Source: Aureococcus anophagefferens (taxonomy: Eukaryota; Sar; Pelagophyceae; Pelagomonadales; Pelagomonadaceae). From it: a stretch of DNA of 64,000 bases. Under the pieces are notes generated by a model. The model saw nothing but the letters and a program-made list of their open reading frames with translations. It was not told where the DNA came from and ran no database searches. Where the stretch lies: the NCBI RefSeq assembly GCF_000186865.1, contig NW_008705563.1:2591213-2655212 (forward strand), in the 5' to 3' direction. How positions within the stretch are numbered: the first letter of the stretch is position 1; each line of letters opens with the position of its first letter. Positions 23,101 to 31,231 of the stretch are shown one piece after another. Both the position numbers and the translations under genes were made by a program.

Positions 23101-23277
23101 TTACGCCGCGTCGTCGCCCGAGCCCGAGATGCTGCGCTTGCGCGCGGGCGAGTCGTGCTTGGCCTTGGCCGTCGTCGCCGCGTTCCTCTCCGCGCCGACC
23201 TTCGCGGTCTGGACTCTGGCGTTCTCGAGCGCGAAGCCCGCCTGGCGCAAGGACGACGCCGCCGCCGAGGGGGGCAT
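23101..23277 (-). other. Small antisense ORF / conserved C-terminal tail remnant
   Basis: On the minus strand 58 codons from ATG 23277 end in ..KAKHDSPARKRSISGSG.. followed by a stop at 23101, seven bases from the MYND gene stop. A nearly identical tail, out of frame at its end, occurs on the plus strand at about 36640-36725 beside MYND copy 3, and a shorter remnant lies at 24512-24550 (minus) beside copy 2. In each case it abuts the 3' end of a MYND gene, so it looks like the 3' exon of a convergent neighbour carried along in duplication. Function unknown. Confidence 0.4.
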
Positions 23278-23343
23278 GGCGAACGACGTGAGCGCGATGC
23301 TCTAGGGGTCGGCTTAGCCTGGGGAGGCCTCTGGGGTAAGAAT

Positions 23344-23449
23344 TTGAGCGATTTTGCTTAGCCGCTCGCAGGGAGGAATCGAAGGGAGGGAGGATTTGCC
23401 ACTGTCGGGGTGAAATAGGGAGCGTCGGCGACGAGCGTGGGAAGAGATC
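23344..23449 (+). promoter_or_regulatory. Upstream module shared with MYND copy 1
   Basis: The sequence from about 23345 (tgagcgattttgcttagccg, then cgcaggga and a run of ggag) closely matches the start of the 129-bp repeat upstream of MYND copy 1. It lies about 100 bp before the ATG of copy 2, a position suited to a core promoter or 5' UTR inherited by duplication. Confidence 0.5.
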
Positions 23450-24502
23450 ATGGACCCGGAACTGATCAAGAAGAAGCGAGAGTACGAGGCGCGAAAAACT
23501 CGTACAAAGCTGGCGCTCAACATATGCACGATTTGCGGGAAGAAGGATGCCCGGCCCTGTAAAGGGTGCGGCACGACGGCCTACTGTTCGACGGACTGTC
23601 AACGCATCGACTGGCGCGACCGGGGCCACCGGAAGGTCTGCAAGAAGATCCAAGAGGACAAACGGGCGCGGGCCGAGGCGCCGACGCCCCCGCCGTCGCC
23701 GCCGCGGGACGTGTTCTACGGCCCCGCGCCGCGGTCGCACGCCGACGCGGTCCGCGCGCGCATCGTGGCGGAACATGAGGCAGCACGCGTGCGGCGCGAG
23801 GCGAACCCGGAGCGGGAGCCGGTGTCGGCGCGGTACGGGTCGCGATGCCCGATTTGCTTCGAGGAGTGGGACGTGAATACTCCGGGCGTGCTTCGCACCT
23901 GCTGCTGCCGGACGGTCTGCCGTTCGTGCCAGGTCAAGATCGGCTCCGACGCGTGTCCCCTCTGTCGCATGCCGGGCCCAGAAAGCCGCGCGGAAAGCCT
24001 CGCGCGTCTGCGCCGCCATGTGGAGAACGAGGTGCCGGAAGCGATTACGGCTTTGGGAATTGCGTACCGCCGCGGTGAATTCGGCCTCGTGATATCCGAT
24101 AAGAAAGCCGCGAAGATTTACCGGCGCGCTGTGGAGCTCGGCGACGTGGAGGCGATGAGAAACCTTGGGTTTATGTACGAGACTGGAAGTGGCGTCAAGC
24201 TGGACAAGAAGAAGGCGGAGCGGCTGTATCGCATGGCCGCAGATCGGGGCGACGCGACCGCGCAATTCAATTTAGGGGCTTTCCTTCATGCTGAGGCGAA
24301 ATTTGAAGAGGCGATCCGGTACTTTGTGCTCGCGGCGGATCAAGGTTTAGCCGCTGGAGAGCACGGCCTTGGCTATTGTTACAGGCTCGGAAGAGGCACG
24401 GAAGTCGACCTCGGCAAAGCCAGATACTGGTACGCGCGCGCCGCTGCCAAGGGCTACGAGAAAGCGACAAGGAACCTCGCGCGCCTCGACGCAGGACTAT
24501 AG
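23450..24502 (+). CDS. MYND / RING-like / Sel1-repeat protein, copy 2
   Basis: 350 residues, collinear with copy 1: MYND finger (CTICGKKDARPCKGCGTTAY), linker, RING-like cluster (CPICFEEW .. CCCRTVCRSC .. CPLC) and four or so Sel1 repeats ending LARLDAGL. All metal ligands are kept. The central linker is almost identical to copy 1 at the DNA level while the N-terminus and repeats differ, which suggests recent tandem duplication with divergence, or partial gene conversion. Confidence 0.85.
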   Translation: MDPELIKKKREYEARKTRTKLALNICTICGKKDARPCKGCGTTAYCSTDCQRIDWRDRGHRKVCKKIQEDKRARAEAPTPPPSPPRDVFYGPAPRSHADAVRARIVAEHEAARVRREANPEREPVSARYGSRCPICFEEWDVNTPGVLRTCCCRTVCRSCQVKIGSDACPLCRMPGPESRAESLARLRRHVENEVPEAITALGIAYRRGEFGLVISDKKAAKIYRRAVELGDVEAMRNLGFMYETGSGVKLDKKKAERLYRMAADRGDATAQFNLGAFLHAEAKFEEAIRYFVLAADQGLAAGEHGLGYCYRLGRGTEVDLGKARYWYARAAAKGYEKATRNLARLDAGL

Positions 24503-24678
24503 TCTAATTCTTTACTCCGCGTCGTCGCCTGAGCCCCGAGACTTCGCGAGACGGCTGCTTAGCCAGCGGCGCGCGGGCGGCTCCGGCTTTCGCCGAGGCC
24601 GCGGGGCGCGAAGGGGGGAAGTGTGCAGGGAGCGGGTCCGAGGGCGCGGACGCGCGGGGAGCTTGTGTCGATCGGCGC

Positions 24679-26121
24679 TCAGGCGTCGACCGCGTCGACG
24701 ACGCCGCCGCCCGCGATCGAGAAGAGGCAGTCGCCGTAGGGCATGTAGGGCGAGTGCTGGAGGACGGCCTTGCGCTGGCCGCGGCCCGCCTTCTTGAGGA
24801 AGATCTTCGTGTTCGTGTTGTGGGCCTGCGAGGGGGACGCGGGGGTCGAGGCGCGCCGACGAACGACGTTCGGGCGCGGTTCTCGACCATCACGGGGCCG
24901 CCGCAGGACTTGACCTGGGGCCCGCCGAGCGAGAACTGGTCCGGCACGGCCATGACCTGGTTCGTGACGACGACGGCGACCTTGAAGGCCTGGGCGAACT
25001 TCTTGAGCTCGCGGAGGTGCGCGTTGAGCGTCTGCTGGCGCTCCGAGAGCTCGCCGCGGCCCGCGAACTCCGCGCGGAGGTTCGCCATGACGCAGTCGAC
25101 GACGACGAGGCGGTACTCGCCCTCGCTCGGCTCCGCGAGCTCGCGCGCGGCGTGCTTGAGGCACTCGCACTGCTGCTCGAAGTTCGCGGCGCGGGCGCTC
25201 GTAATGTTGTGGAGGCACTGGTCCGCGTCGACGCCCGAGGCCTCGGCGATCTGGACGAGGCGCTCCGTGCGGAAGGTGTCGTCCTGCGAGGCGGCGTCGA
25301 AGGCGGCGCGTGCGGAGGCGCGCGCGCGGCCGACGGTCGAGTTCCGGTTCCGGAACACACGGGCGGGCGGCGCGGCCGCGCGGCCGACGGTCCGGCCGGT
25401 TCCGAGGACGCGGAGCTCGCGCCGTGTCGATGAAGAGCACGCGGCCCGCGGCGCCGCCGTCCTCCTGGGCGAGCTGGGCCTTGACGCAGAGCGTGAGCGC
25501 GAGCTGGGTCTTGCCCGAGCCGGCGTCGCCGAAGATTTCAGTGATCGTGCCGATCTCAATGCCGCCGCCGATGAGCGCGTCGAAGGCCGCCGAGCCCGTC
25601 GTGATCTGCGACGCGGGGGGGCGCCATTTTCACTTGCGCGCGCGGCTCGCGCGTTTCGGGGACGAAGGCTCGTACCTTGGCCGTCGCCTCGCGCTCCGCC
25701 TTGAGCTCGAGGCCCGAGCGGAAGGAGAAGGAGGCCGACGTCGGGTCCGCGACGAGCGCCTTGCCGCGGATGAAGGCGACGCGGTCCGTGCTGAAGCCCT
25801 GCGACGCGCGCGCGTCGGGCGAGCTCGAGCGTCGAACGAGTTCGCGAGTTCGGACGCGGCGCGCGCCTTGATGGCGGCGAGCTCGCGCGTCGAGGCGGAG
25901 GCGACGAGGCCGACGGTCGTGAGGCCCGCCTTGGTGAGCTTGACGATGTCCGCGGCCTGGATGCCGTGCGCGCGCAGCTCGCTGACGGACGCGAACGACT
26001 CCACGAAGTGCGCCTCGTCCTCATCCTCGCCCTCCTCGGCCATGACGATGTCGACGTCCTTGGCCTGGGGCGGGGCGTCGAGGGGGGGGAGCTCCGTGGT
26101 GTTCTGGGCGACGGTCGACAT
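24679..26121 (-). CDS. RAD51/DMC1-family recombinase, five exons
   Basis: Exons inferred as 26121-25867, 25798-25676, 25605-25423, 25283-24888 and 24825-24679, all joined in phase 0, giving 367 residues. It has the N-terminal HhH region (HGIQAADIVKLTKAGLTTVG), Walker A GDAGSGKTQ, the IDT..TFRTERL motif rebuilt by splicing, Walker B-like LVVVDCVMAN, the SGRGEL-type motif AGRGELSERQQ and C-terminal KAGRGQRKAVLQ. These catalyse strand exchange in homologous recombination. 'VMANLRAEFAGRGELSERQQ' looks closer to DMC1 than to RAD51, but the call between paralogues needs a tree. Two of four introns are GC-AG (donors at 25866 and 25422), the others GT-AG. Introns are 62-139 bp. Confidence 0.85.
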
Positions 26122-27014
26122 GGTGTAGTGAGGTAGAAGTGATGAGCTTTGTGAGGGTGTTGAGAGGAGCTAGTTCTTTGGCTGATGGAAGGTTCTCTGC
26201 GTTGAAGTTGACCTCAGTGGCCGTTGAAGTTGAACTTCGCGATCAGCGCCCGGAACGACGCGGTCGTGCGCGCGGCGGAGCAGGCGTCGGCCGCAGGAGC
26301 GCCCTTCGTCGCATCGTCGCGTCGGCGCCGTCGCTGGCGAACGCGGCGAGCGCTCGGCCCGCTTCCGCCGATCGACGCCGTAGCAGGCCGCGCGCGTCGC
26401 GGTCGTCGCCTCGGTCGCCCCAAGAACGCGAGGGCGCCTGACCATACCCCTAAAGGATCACTGCTCGCTCCGCGCCCGCCGCTGGGTCGCCGTTTTCGGG
26501 CCGCGGTGGGCATCAGCGTCGTAACTTCAACCGAAGAATCGGAATCGCCGCGACGCGCCTTCCGCGAGCGCGGCAGTAGGTCCGCCGGACCGCTCGGGGA
26601 GCCGTCCGCCGTGGCGCAGGGATCGCGTCGCAGCGCGCCGCGCCGCGCTCACGCCGGCGCGGGTCCCACCGTCGCGGCGCGGTATCGGCCCAAAGGCGCC
26701 GGGTCCTTGACGGGGCTGGCCGCGGCGCGCGGGCCTCGTGCGAGGCTTCCGTGGAAGCGATGCATGCCAGGTGTCGCTACGCGCACGGCTTCGACCGCTG
26801 CCGTCGAGCGCCGCGCCGCGCTCGCGCGGCGCTCGGAGGCCATCGAGGGCCCCCAACCGGCGCCGCAGGGCCTGCCACGGCGTCGACGGCCGCGCAGCGA
26901 TGGGCGCGCGGTCGCAGCCGTGAGCGCGACGGCCGGGCCGCGCCGCATGGGCTGCGGCTCGCCGCGGCGGCGCATCTCCACGCGCGCGCAGGAGGGGGGC
27001 AGGCATGCTGCCCC
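26122..27014. other. Intergenic region, no supported gene
   Basis: About 890 bases between the recombinase start and the shugoshin. Only Arg-rich open frames typical of GC-rich non-coding DNA are present. A minus-strand frame ending at 26214 (..SFRALIAKFNFNGH) could be the last exon of a small gene but has no supported upstream part. The direct repeat GTTGAAGTTGA occurs at 26201 and 26224. Confidence 0.4.
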
Positions 27015-27071
27015 ATGCTCTCACGCTACTTCAACAAAATAGTTGAAGCTTCGAAAAAGCCCCTGTCCAAA

Positions 27072-27503
27072 ATGACCTCGCGCCGGCCGCGCCGCGCGCC
27101 GCGGCCGGCGCCGGCGCCGCCCGCGGTCGAGCTGTCCCTCGTGGCCCTCGCGGAGAACAATCGACAGCTCACGGCGGAGCTCGTTCAGCGGCGCGCGGCC
27201 TCCGTCGCGTTGAGCGGGGCCGTGAGGGCGTTGAAACGGAGGTTGATCGCCGCGACGACCGGCCCGACGGTCGCCGACGCGTCGACGCAGACGGCGCCGC
27301 CGAGCCCGCCGTCCGCGTCGACGTCGTCGACGAGCTCGCCGTCGACGCGCGGCGCGCGCTCGCCCGACGACGCGTCGCTGAAGCTCGACGACCACGCGCG
27401 GCCCGCGAAGCGTCGCGCGCGGCGCCCGGGAGCCCAGGGCGTCGTGTCCTACGCGGAGCCGTCGCTCAAGGCGAAGATGCGCCGGCCGCGGTCGCCGTCG
27501 TGA
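27072..27503 (+). CDS. SGO1: Shugoshin-like centromere cohesion protector
   Basis: 143 residues from ATG 27072 (context ccaaaATG). A short N-terminal coiled-coil (about residues 20-60: LSLVALAENNRQLTAELVQR .. LKRRL) is followed by a Ser/Pro/Thr-rich middle and a C-terminal basic motif RRARRPGAQGVVSYAEPSLK then AKMRRP, which matches the Shugoshin C-terminal motif (Y-x-E-P-x-L-x-x-K-x-R-R). Shugoshin recruits PP2A to protect centromeric cohesin and binds phosphorylated H2A. It is much shorter than animal or yeast shugoshins, but both signature ends are present in the right order. An in-frame ATG at 27015 would add 19 residues; its AT-richer codons look like 5' UTR. Confidence 0.72.
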   Translation: MTSRRPRRAPRPAPAPPAVELSLVALAENNRQLTAELVQRRAASVALSGAVRALKRRLIAATTGPTVADASTQTAPPSPPSASTSSTSSPSTRGARSPDDASLKLDDHARPAKRRARRPGAQGVVSYAEPSLKAKMRRPRSPS

Positions 27504-27822
27504 CGGCCCTCGTGGTGCTCGACGATCGATTTCTTCGCGACTCCCCGGAAGCGCCGAAGAGCCCCTAGCCGCGCGCGCGCAACGCGTCGCCAGAGCACGA
27601 GGACCCGTGAGCACGGGGCTAGGTGTAGTGCTTAACGAGCTTCGCGAGCGTTTTCGCGCGTAGGGGGCGCCTAGCGCGCGCGGTCCGCCGGCCCCGCTCT
27701 CGGATTCCGCGAAATTCCGCCGACGCGGCTACGCCGCGAGGAGTCGCCCGTAGAGGCCTTAAACCGGTCGCATCGCGCGGTGGCCCCCGTGCGCCGGAGT
27801 GCGCATGCTTGGGTTTCGCGAT
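27504..27822. other. Intergenic region, nothing recognised
   Basis: The 319 bases between the shugoshin stop and the stop of the minus-strand membrane protein show no coding or repeat signal. Confidence 0.5.
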
Positions 27823-28128
27823 TCAGCCGTCGACCGCGGCGCGGCGCGGCGTCACGACGGCCGTGAATCGCGCCGGCTTCCGGGGTCGGCCGCGGCTCAC
27901 GCGCCGGGCGGCGCGGCTCGCCCAGAGCACGAGGGCGGCGACGACGACCACGCCGGCTTGATTGCGCGCGAGCAACGTCGCGACGACGGCCGCGACGAGC
28001 GCGCGCGGCGTCGCGGCCGGCGGGGGCGGAAGCAGGAGCGGCGCGCAGGGCACCGCCGGCCCCCTCGCGCCCCGGGCGTGGCAACTCGCCGTGAGCACCT
28101 CGAGGAAGGCCGCGTTGCGGGGCGGCAT
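27823..28128 (-). CDS. Small hypothetical membrane protein
   Basis: 101 residues from ATG 28128. A hydrophobic stretch (ALVAAVVATLLARNQ then AGVVVVAALVLWAS, about residues 45-75) is followed by a basic tail (RRVSRGRPRKPARF), giving one or two membrane spans. No family recognised. Codon composition is similar to neighbours, so the reading is plausible but not proven; a longer frame from 28206 adds a Pro-rich leader. Confidence 0.4.
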   Translation of the reverse strand: MPPRNAAFLEVLTASCHARGARGPAVPCAPLLLPPPPAATPRALVAAVVATLLARNQAGVVVVAALVLWASRAARRVSRGRPRKPARFTAVVTPRRAAVDG

Positions 28129-28236
28129 GGGCTCCGGAGGCGTCGGAGGGCGGTTGGGGGGCGGCGGTAGGCGTGGTGAGGGCGAGGGGCCGAGGCTCTG
28201 TTTCACTCACAACCCAAATCTCACAACCTCTACACC

Positions 28237-28497
28237 ATGAACGCCTCTACCGCCTCCAACCCGCGCCTCAAGGCCCTCGTCAAGGGCATGCGCGCCTTCG
28301 ACGCGACCGCGTGGTCCGCGTACGGCGGGCGCTGCTCGCCGCAGGCGTCGCGCGCGCCGAGCTCGTGCGCGGTGATCGATGAGGAGGCCGAGTTCGAAAA
28401 CGACGCCGCGTCCGTCGTCAGCGTCAACTGGGAGGCCATGAAGAAGCCCGCCGCGCTCAAGAAGAAGGACTCGCGCACCTTCGCTTTCGACGACTAG
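28237..28497 (+). CDS. Small hypothetical protein
   Basis: 86 residues. The ATG sits after a C/A-rich leader (cacaacctctacaccATG) like other starts here. The product has a basic N-terminus (NPRLKALVKGMRAF), an acidic middle (DEEAEFENDAAS) and a Lys-rich end (MKKPAALKKKDS) finishing FAFDD. It is probably soluble and partly disordered; no family recognised. It lies between the shugoshin and HORMA genes. Confidence 0.5.
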   Translation: MNASTASNPRLKALVKGMRAFDATAWSAYGGRCSPQASRAPSSCAVIDEEAEFENDAASVVSVNWEAMKKPAALKKKDSRTFAFDD

Positions 28498-28802
28498 GCG
28501 CCGAAGCCCTACCCCTCCGCCGCGCGCGAGGTCCCCGATCCTCGGGCAACGACGAACGAGTCGGACTCGCGCGCGCGCAAAGCGGCCCCCGCCCGGAGCG
28601 CGGCGGCGCGCATCGGCCTAAGCATGCCTTCCCCCCGAGTGCGCGACGCGCTTAGTCGCCTTTAGACGTAGTTTGGGGGCGCGCGCGGCGCGGGCGTGTT
28701 TCGCGGTTTGGAACACTTCTCGGAATCGACCTCGCGCGACGGGCTTGGGCGGGGCGGGGCGTGCGTGGGCGGCGCGGGCCGTGCTTGGGTGGTGGCCGCG
28801 GC
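28498..28802. other. Intergenic region, nothing recognised
   Basis: This 305-bp stretch between two convergent small genes shows no coding or repeat signal. Confidence 0.5.
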
Positions 28803-29186
28803 CTACGCGCAGTGGTCGTAGAGCTCGGGGTACGCCGTGAGGATCGCGCGCGAGCTCGAGTAGGAGAGGCCGTTGGCGTCGACCCACTTGAGCTGGTGGT
28901 TTAGCGAGACTTTCGTCCACCCGGCGGCGAGGAGGTAGAGCGTGAGCTTCTCCGGGTCGACCTTGCGCTGCTTGCGCGGCGGCGACGCGGCGACCGTCGG
29001 CGCGGGCTTCGCGGCCGTCGCGGGCTCGTCGACGGGCGCGGCGACGGGCGCGGGCTTGGCGGCCTCGATGGGCGTGGGCGCGACGTCCTCCTCGTCGTCG
29101 GAGCTCTCGTCGCCGGAGGAGAGCGAGGACTCGTCGCTCGACGACTCGGAGTCGTTGAAGCTCGACGGGGGGGCGCGGGAGGCCAT
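28803..29186 (-). CDS. Hypothetical protein, acidic Ser-rich N-terminus
   Basis: 127 residues from ATG 29186. The N-terminal third is a phospho-acceptor-like Ser/Asp/Glu stretch (ESSSDESSLSSGDESSDDEE), the middle is Ala/Pro-rich with a basic patch (PPRKQRKVDPEK), and the C-terminal 45 residues look folded (LTLYLLAAGWTKVSL, LKWVDANGLSYSSSRAILTA). The basic patch could be a nuclear signal. No family recognised. Confidence 0.6.
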   Translation of the reverse strand: MASRAPPSSFNDSESSSDESSLSSGDESSDDEEDVAPTPIEAAKPAPVAAPVDEPATAAKPAPTVAASPPRKQRKVDPEKLTLYLLAAGWTKVSLNHQLKWVDANGLSYSSSRAILTAYPELYDHCA

Positions 29187-29249
29187 GGCAGATATATGGA
29201 AGTTGATCAGTTGGAAATCAGTTTTAAGAATCAGCTAGAGCAACCAATC

Positions 29250-29525
29250 ATGCTCGACCCGTACCGCGCCGCGATGAACTCCGATGCCTTCGGCCGCGGC
29301 CGCGGGGCCAGCAAGGTGCTCGGGTTGGACTGGCCGGACGAGCTCGACTTTATGTGCCAGTTAGCTGATCTCGACTTTATGTGCCACGTGCTCAACGAGG
29401 CCGTCGACGAGGCCCGCGGATCGCGTCGCCGACGCCGAGAACGACGCCTACCCCTACGACGCCCAGGACGCCCGCGACGCCCACGACGCCCACCTCGACG
29501 TCCCCCTAGGAGCTCCGAAGCATAG
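29250..29525 (+). CDS. Hypothetical small protein, 3' part uncertain
   Basis: ATG 29250 opens MLDPYRAAMNSDAFGRGRGA.. up to VLNEAVDEA, after which this frame becomes Arg-rich, while the neighbouring frame reads an acidic Asp/Ala/His tail (DAENDAYPYDAQDARD). This suggests a missed splice or frameshift near 29405-29425. The 17-bp direct repeat CTCGACTTTATGTGCCA occurs at 29343 and 29370 inside the coding part. Divergent from the 29186 gene, 63 bp between ATGs. Confidence 0.35.
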   Translation: MLDPYRAAMNSDAFGRGRGASKVLGLDWPDELDFMCQLADLDFMCHVLNEAVDEARGSRRRRRERRLPLRRPGRPRRPRRPPRRPPRSSEA

Positions 29526-29631
29526 AGCTCTAGAGTCGCGCGCGTCGTAAAACTCGTCGTCGGGCCCGGGGAACTTAGCGGAAGCGCGCGGACGAGGTCG
29601 CGGGCCGGGGAGGCGCGCGGGCGGCGGAGCA

Positions 29632-30012
29632 TCACGCGGCCGCGTTCGCGAGCCGGAGCTCGCGCTCCACCTGCGCCTCGAAGGCGCGCAATTCGTGGAG
29701 GAAGCTCCGCGGCGCCCGCGTCGGGCTCGAGCGTGGCGTGACGGCCGCCGCGCGCGCGCAAACGACCGACGGCGCGATCTTGTTCGCGCGCGCCCGAGCG
29801 GCGGCGGCGACGACCAGCGCCGGAAGCGCGAGGAGGGCGAACGGCGGCGGCACGGACGCGCGCGGGCCGCGGTAGTCGTAGGCCGGAGCCGCTTCCGCGA
29901 AGCCGACGACCGCGAACGACGCCTCTAGCGACGGCACGACGAAGGCGACGCGCGTCGTCGGGAGGACCGCGGCGCGCGGCATGAGCGCGAGGAGCGCGAG
30001 ACCGAGGGACAT
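29632..30012 (-). CDS. Hypothetical, probably organelle- or ER-targeted
   Basis: 126 residues from ATG 30012. The N-terminus is hydrophobic (MSLGLALLALMPRAAVLP) followed by TTRVAFVVP, resembling a signal peptide with the Phe motif of heterokont plastid presequences. A second hydrophobic stretch (FALLALPALVVAAAA) may be a membrane anchor. The C-terminus is a short amphipathic helix (HELRAFEAQVERELRLANAA). No family recognised. Divergent from the HORMA gene, 141 bp between starts. Confidence 0.45.
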   Translation of the reverse strand: MSLGLALLALMPRAAVLPTTRVAFVVPSLEASFAVVGFAEAAPAYDYRGPRASVPPPFALLALPALVVAAAARARANKIAPSVVCARAAAVTPRSSPTRAPRSFLHELRAFEAQVERELRLANAAA

Positions 30013-30153
30013 CGCTCCGGGGCGCGATTTCTAACGGTCTCTGACGTGGCGGGCCCAAAAGTCGTTGGGATTTTGTGAGGCCTCACTCAACCAGAAGCCA
30101 CTAGGCCTTCTTCGATTCCACGCCACCTCCCGCGCCGCCCCGACCCTCGGATC

Positions 30154-31128
30154 ATGTCGCGCACCGATGCGCGCCCCGCGCCCTCGCCCCCCGACGCGAC
30201 CGTCGCGTGCCTCGACGACGAGGAGGCCGTCGCCGCGGCCCACGCGGTCGTCACGTCCTCGTGCCTGACCATCGCGTTCGCGCGCGAAATCTTCCCCGAG
30301 CAGCAGTTCCGCATCACGCGCACGAAGCAGTTCAAGCTCCTCACGCGCGCGCCGCGCGCCGCGCCCGCCGGGCCCCGGTCGGTCGACGCGCGCGCGCCGC
30401 TCGACGTCGACGATTCCGCCGTGACCGTCGACGACTACTCGCGCGCGCGCAACCTCATCAGCCTCCTCGACGGCGGCGTCCGCGAGAGCATCGCGAAGCG
30501 CTACGCGCGCTCCCTCACGCTCAGCATCAACGACGAGGCGGACCGCGCCGTGGAGCTCTACACGTTCTCGTTCTCGTACCCGTCGAGCTCGTCGATCACG
30601 GTCGCGGAATCGCGCGCGCAGCACGTCGCCCTCGACAAGGCGCTCACGTTCTTCGCGACGGTCCTGCCCGAGACGACGTCCGCCGCCGCGTCCTTCACGC
30701 TCAAGATGGCCTTCAACTCGACCGCGCCCCGCGGCTTCGCGCCCGCGGGCTTCGCCCCGTGCGACCCCGCGGCCTACGCCTTCGACGCCGCGGCCGTCCC
30801 GAACTCCATCAAGCTCATCCTCGGCGCCGTCCAGGGCCCGCGCGCCTGCGAGCTCACGTACCGCGGCGTCCAGCCCCTCGCCATCGAGGAGGACTCCGTC
30901 GCCGAGTCCGCGCCGCCCGCGTCGGGCTGCTTCGACCTCAAGCTCTCGGACTCGCTCAAGGACGACGACGAGACGCAGCTCGACAGCGCCCGCATCAGCC
31001 CGCCCAAGAAGAAGCGCCGCCGCGGCCCGGAGGACCACCCGTCCTACCTCTCGAGCGGTATCCCCGTCTGCTCCCAGGACAGCGTCATCTCGTCGCGGTC
31101 CTACGGCGACGACGCCTACCTCTTCTGA
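30154..31128 (+). CDS. HOP1: HORMA-domain protein (HOP1/HORMAD-like)
   Basis: 324 residues, single exon. Residues about 25-240 match the HORMA fold as used in meiotic HOP1/HORMAD proteins: start VTSSCLTIAFAREIFPEQQF, middle ARNLISLLDGGVRESIAKRY followed by ARSLTLSI, and the diagnostic VELYTFSFSY. The C-terminal tail is acidic with a nuclear-localisation-like PPKKKRRRGPE and a conserved-looking end (SYGDDAYLF) that could act as a closure motif. HOP1 proteins build the meiotic chromosome axis and promote DMC1-dependent interhomologue recombination. REV7 or MAD2 are alternatives, but length, tail and the YTF motif favour the HOP1 type. Confidence 0.72.
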   Translation: MSRTDARPAPSPPDATVACLDDEEAVAAAHAVVTSSCLTIAFAREIFPEQQFRITRTKQFKLLTRAPRAAPAGPRSVDARAPLDVDDSAVTVDDYSRARNLISLLDGGVRESIAKRYARSLTLSINDEADRAVELYTFSFSYPSSSSITVAESRAQHVALDKALTFFATVLPETTSAAASFTLKMAFNSTAPRGFAPAGFAPCDPAAYAFDAAAVPNSIKLILGAVQGPRACELTYRGVQPLAIEEDSVAESAPPASGCFDLKLSDSLKDDDETQLDSARISPPKKKRRRGPEDHPSYLSSGIPVCSQDSVISSRSYGDDAYLF

Positions 31129-31231
31129 GGAGCCCCAGTCACTGGCCCGACAAACCTCCCCCCCCCCCAAGCTTGCACACAGAAGACGCCTCCAGCGCGC
31201 GTAATGCGGGGACTCGCTTCTTCGCGGGCCC

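Noticed and set aside
24754..25704. Plus-strand 316-codon frame opposite the recombinase
   Set aside because: The minus strand encodes RAD51/DMC1 motifs across the same bases with consistent phase 0 introns.
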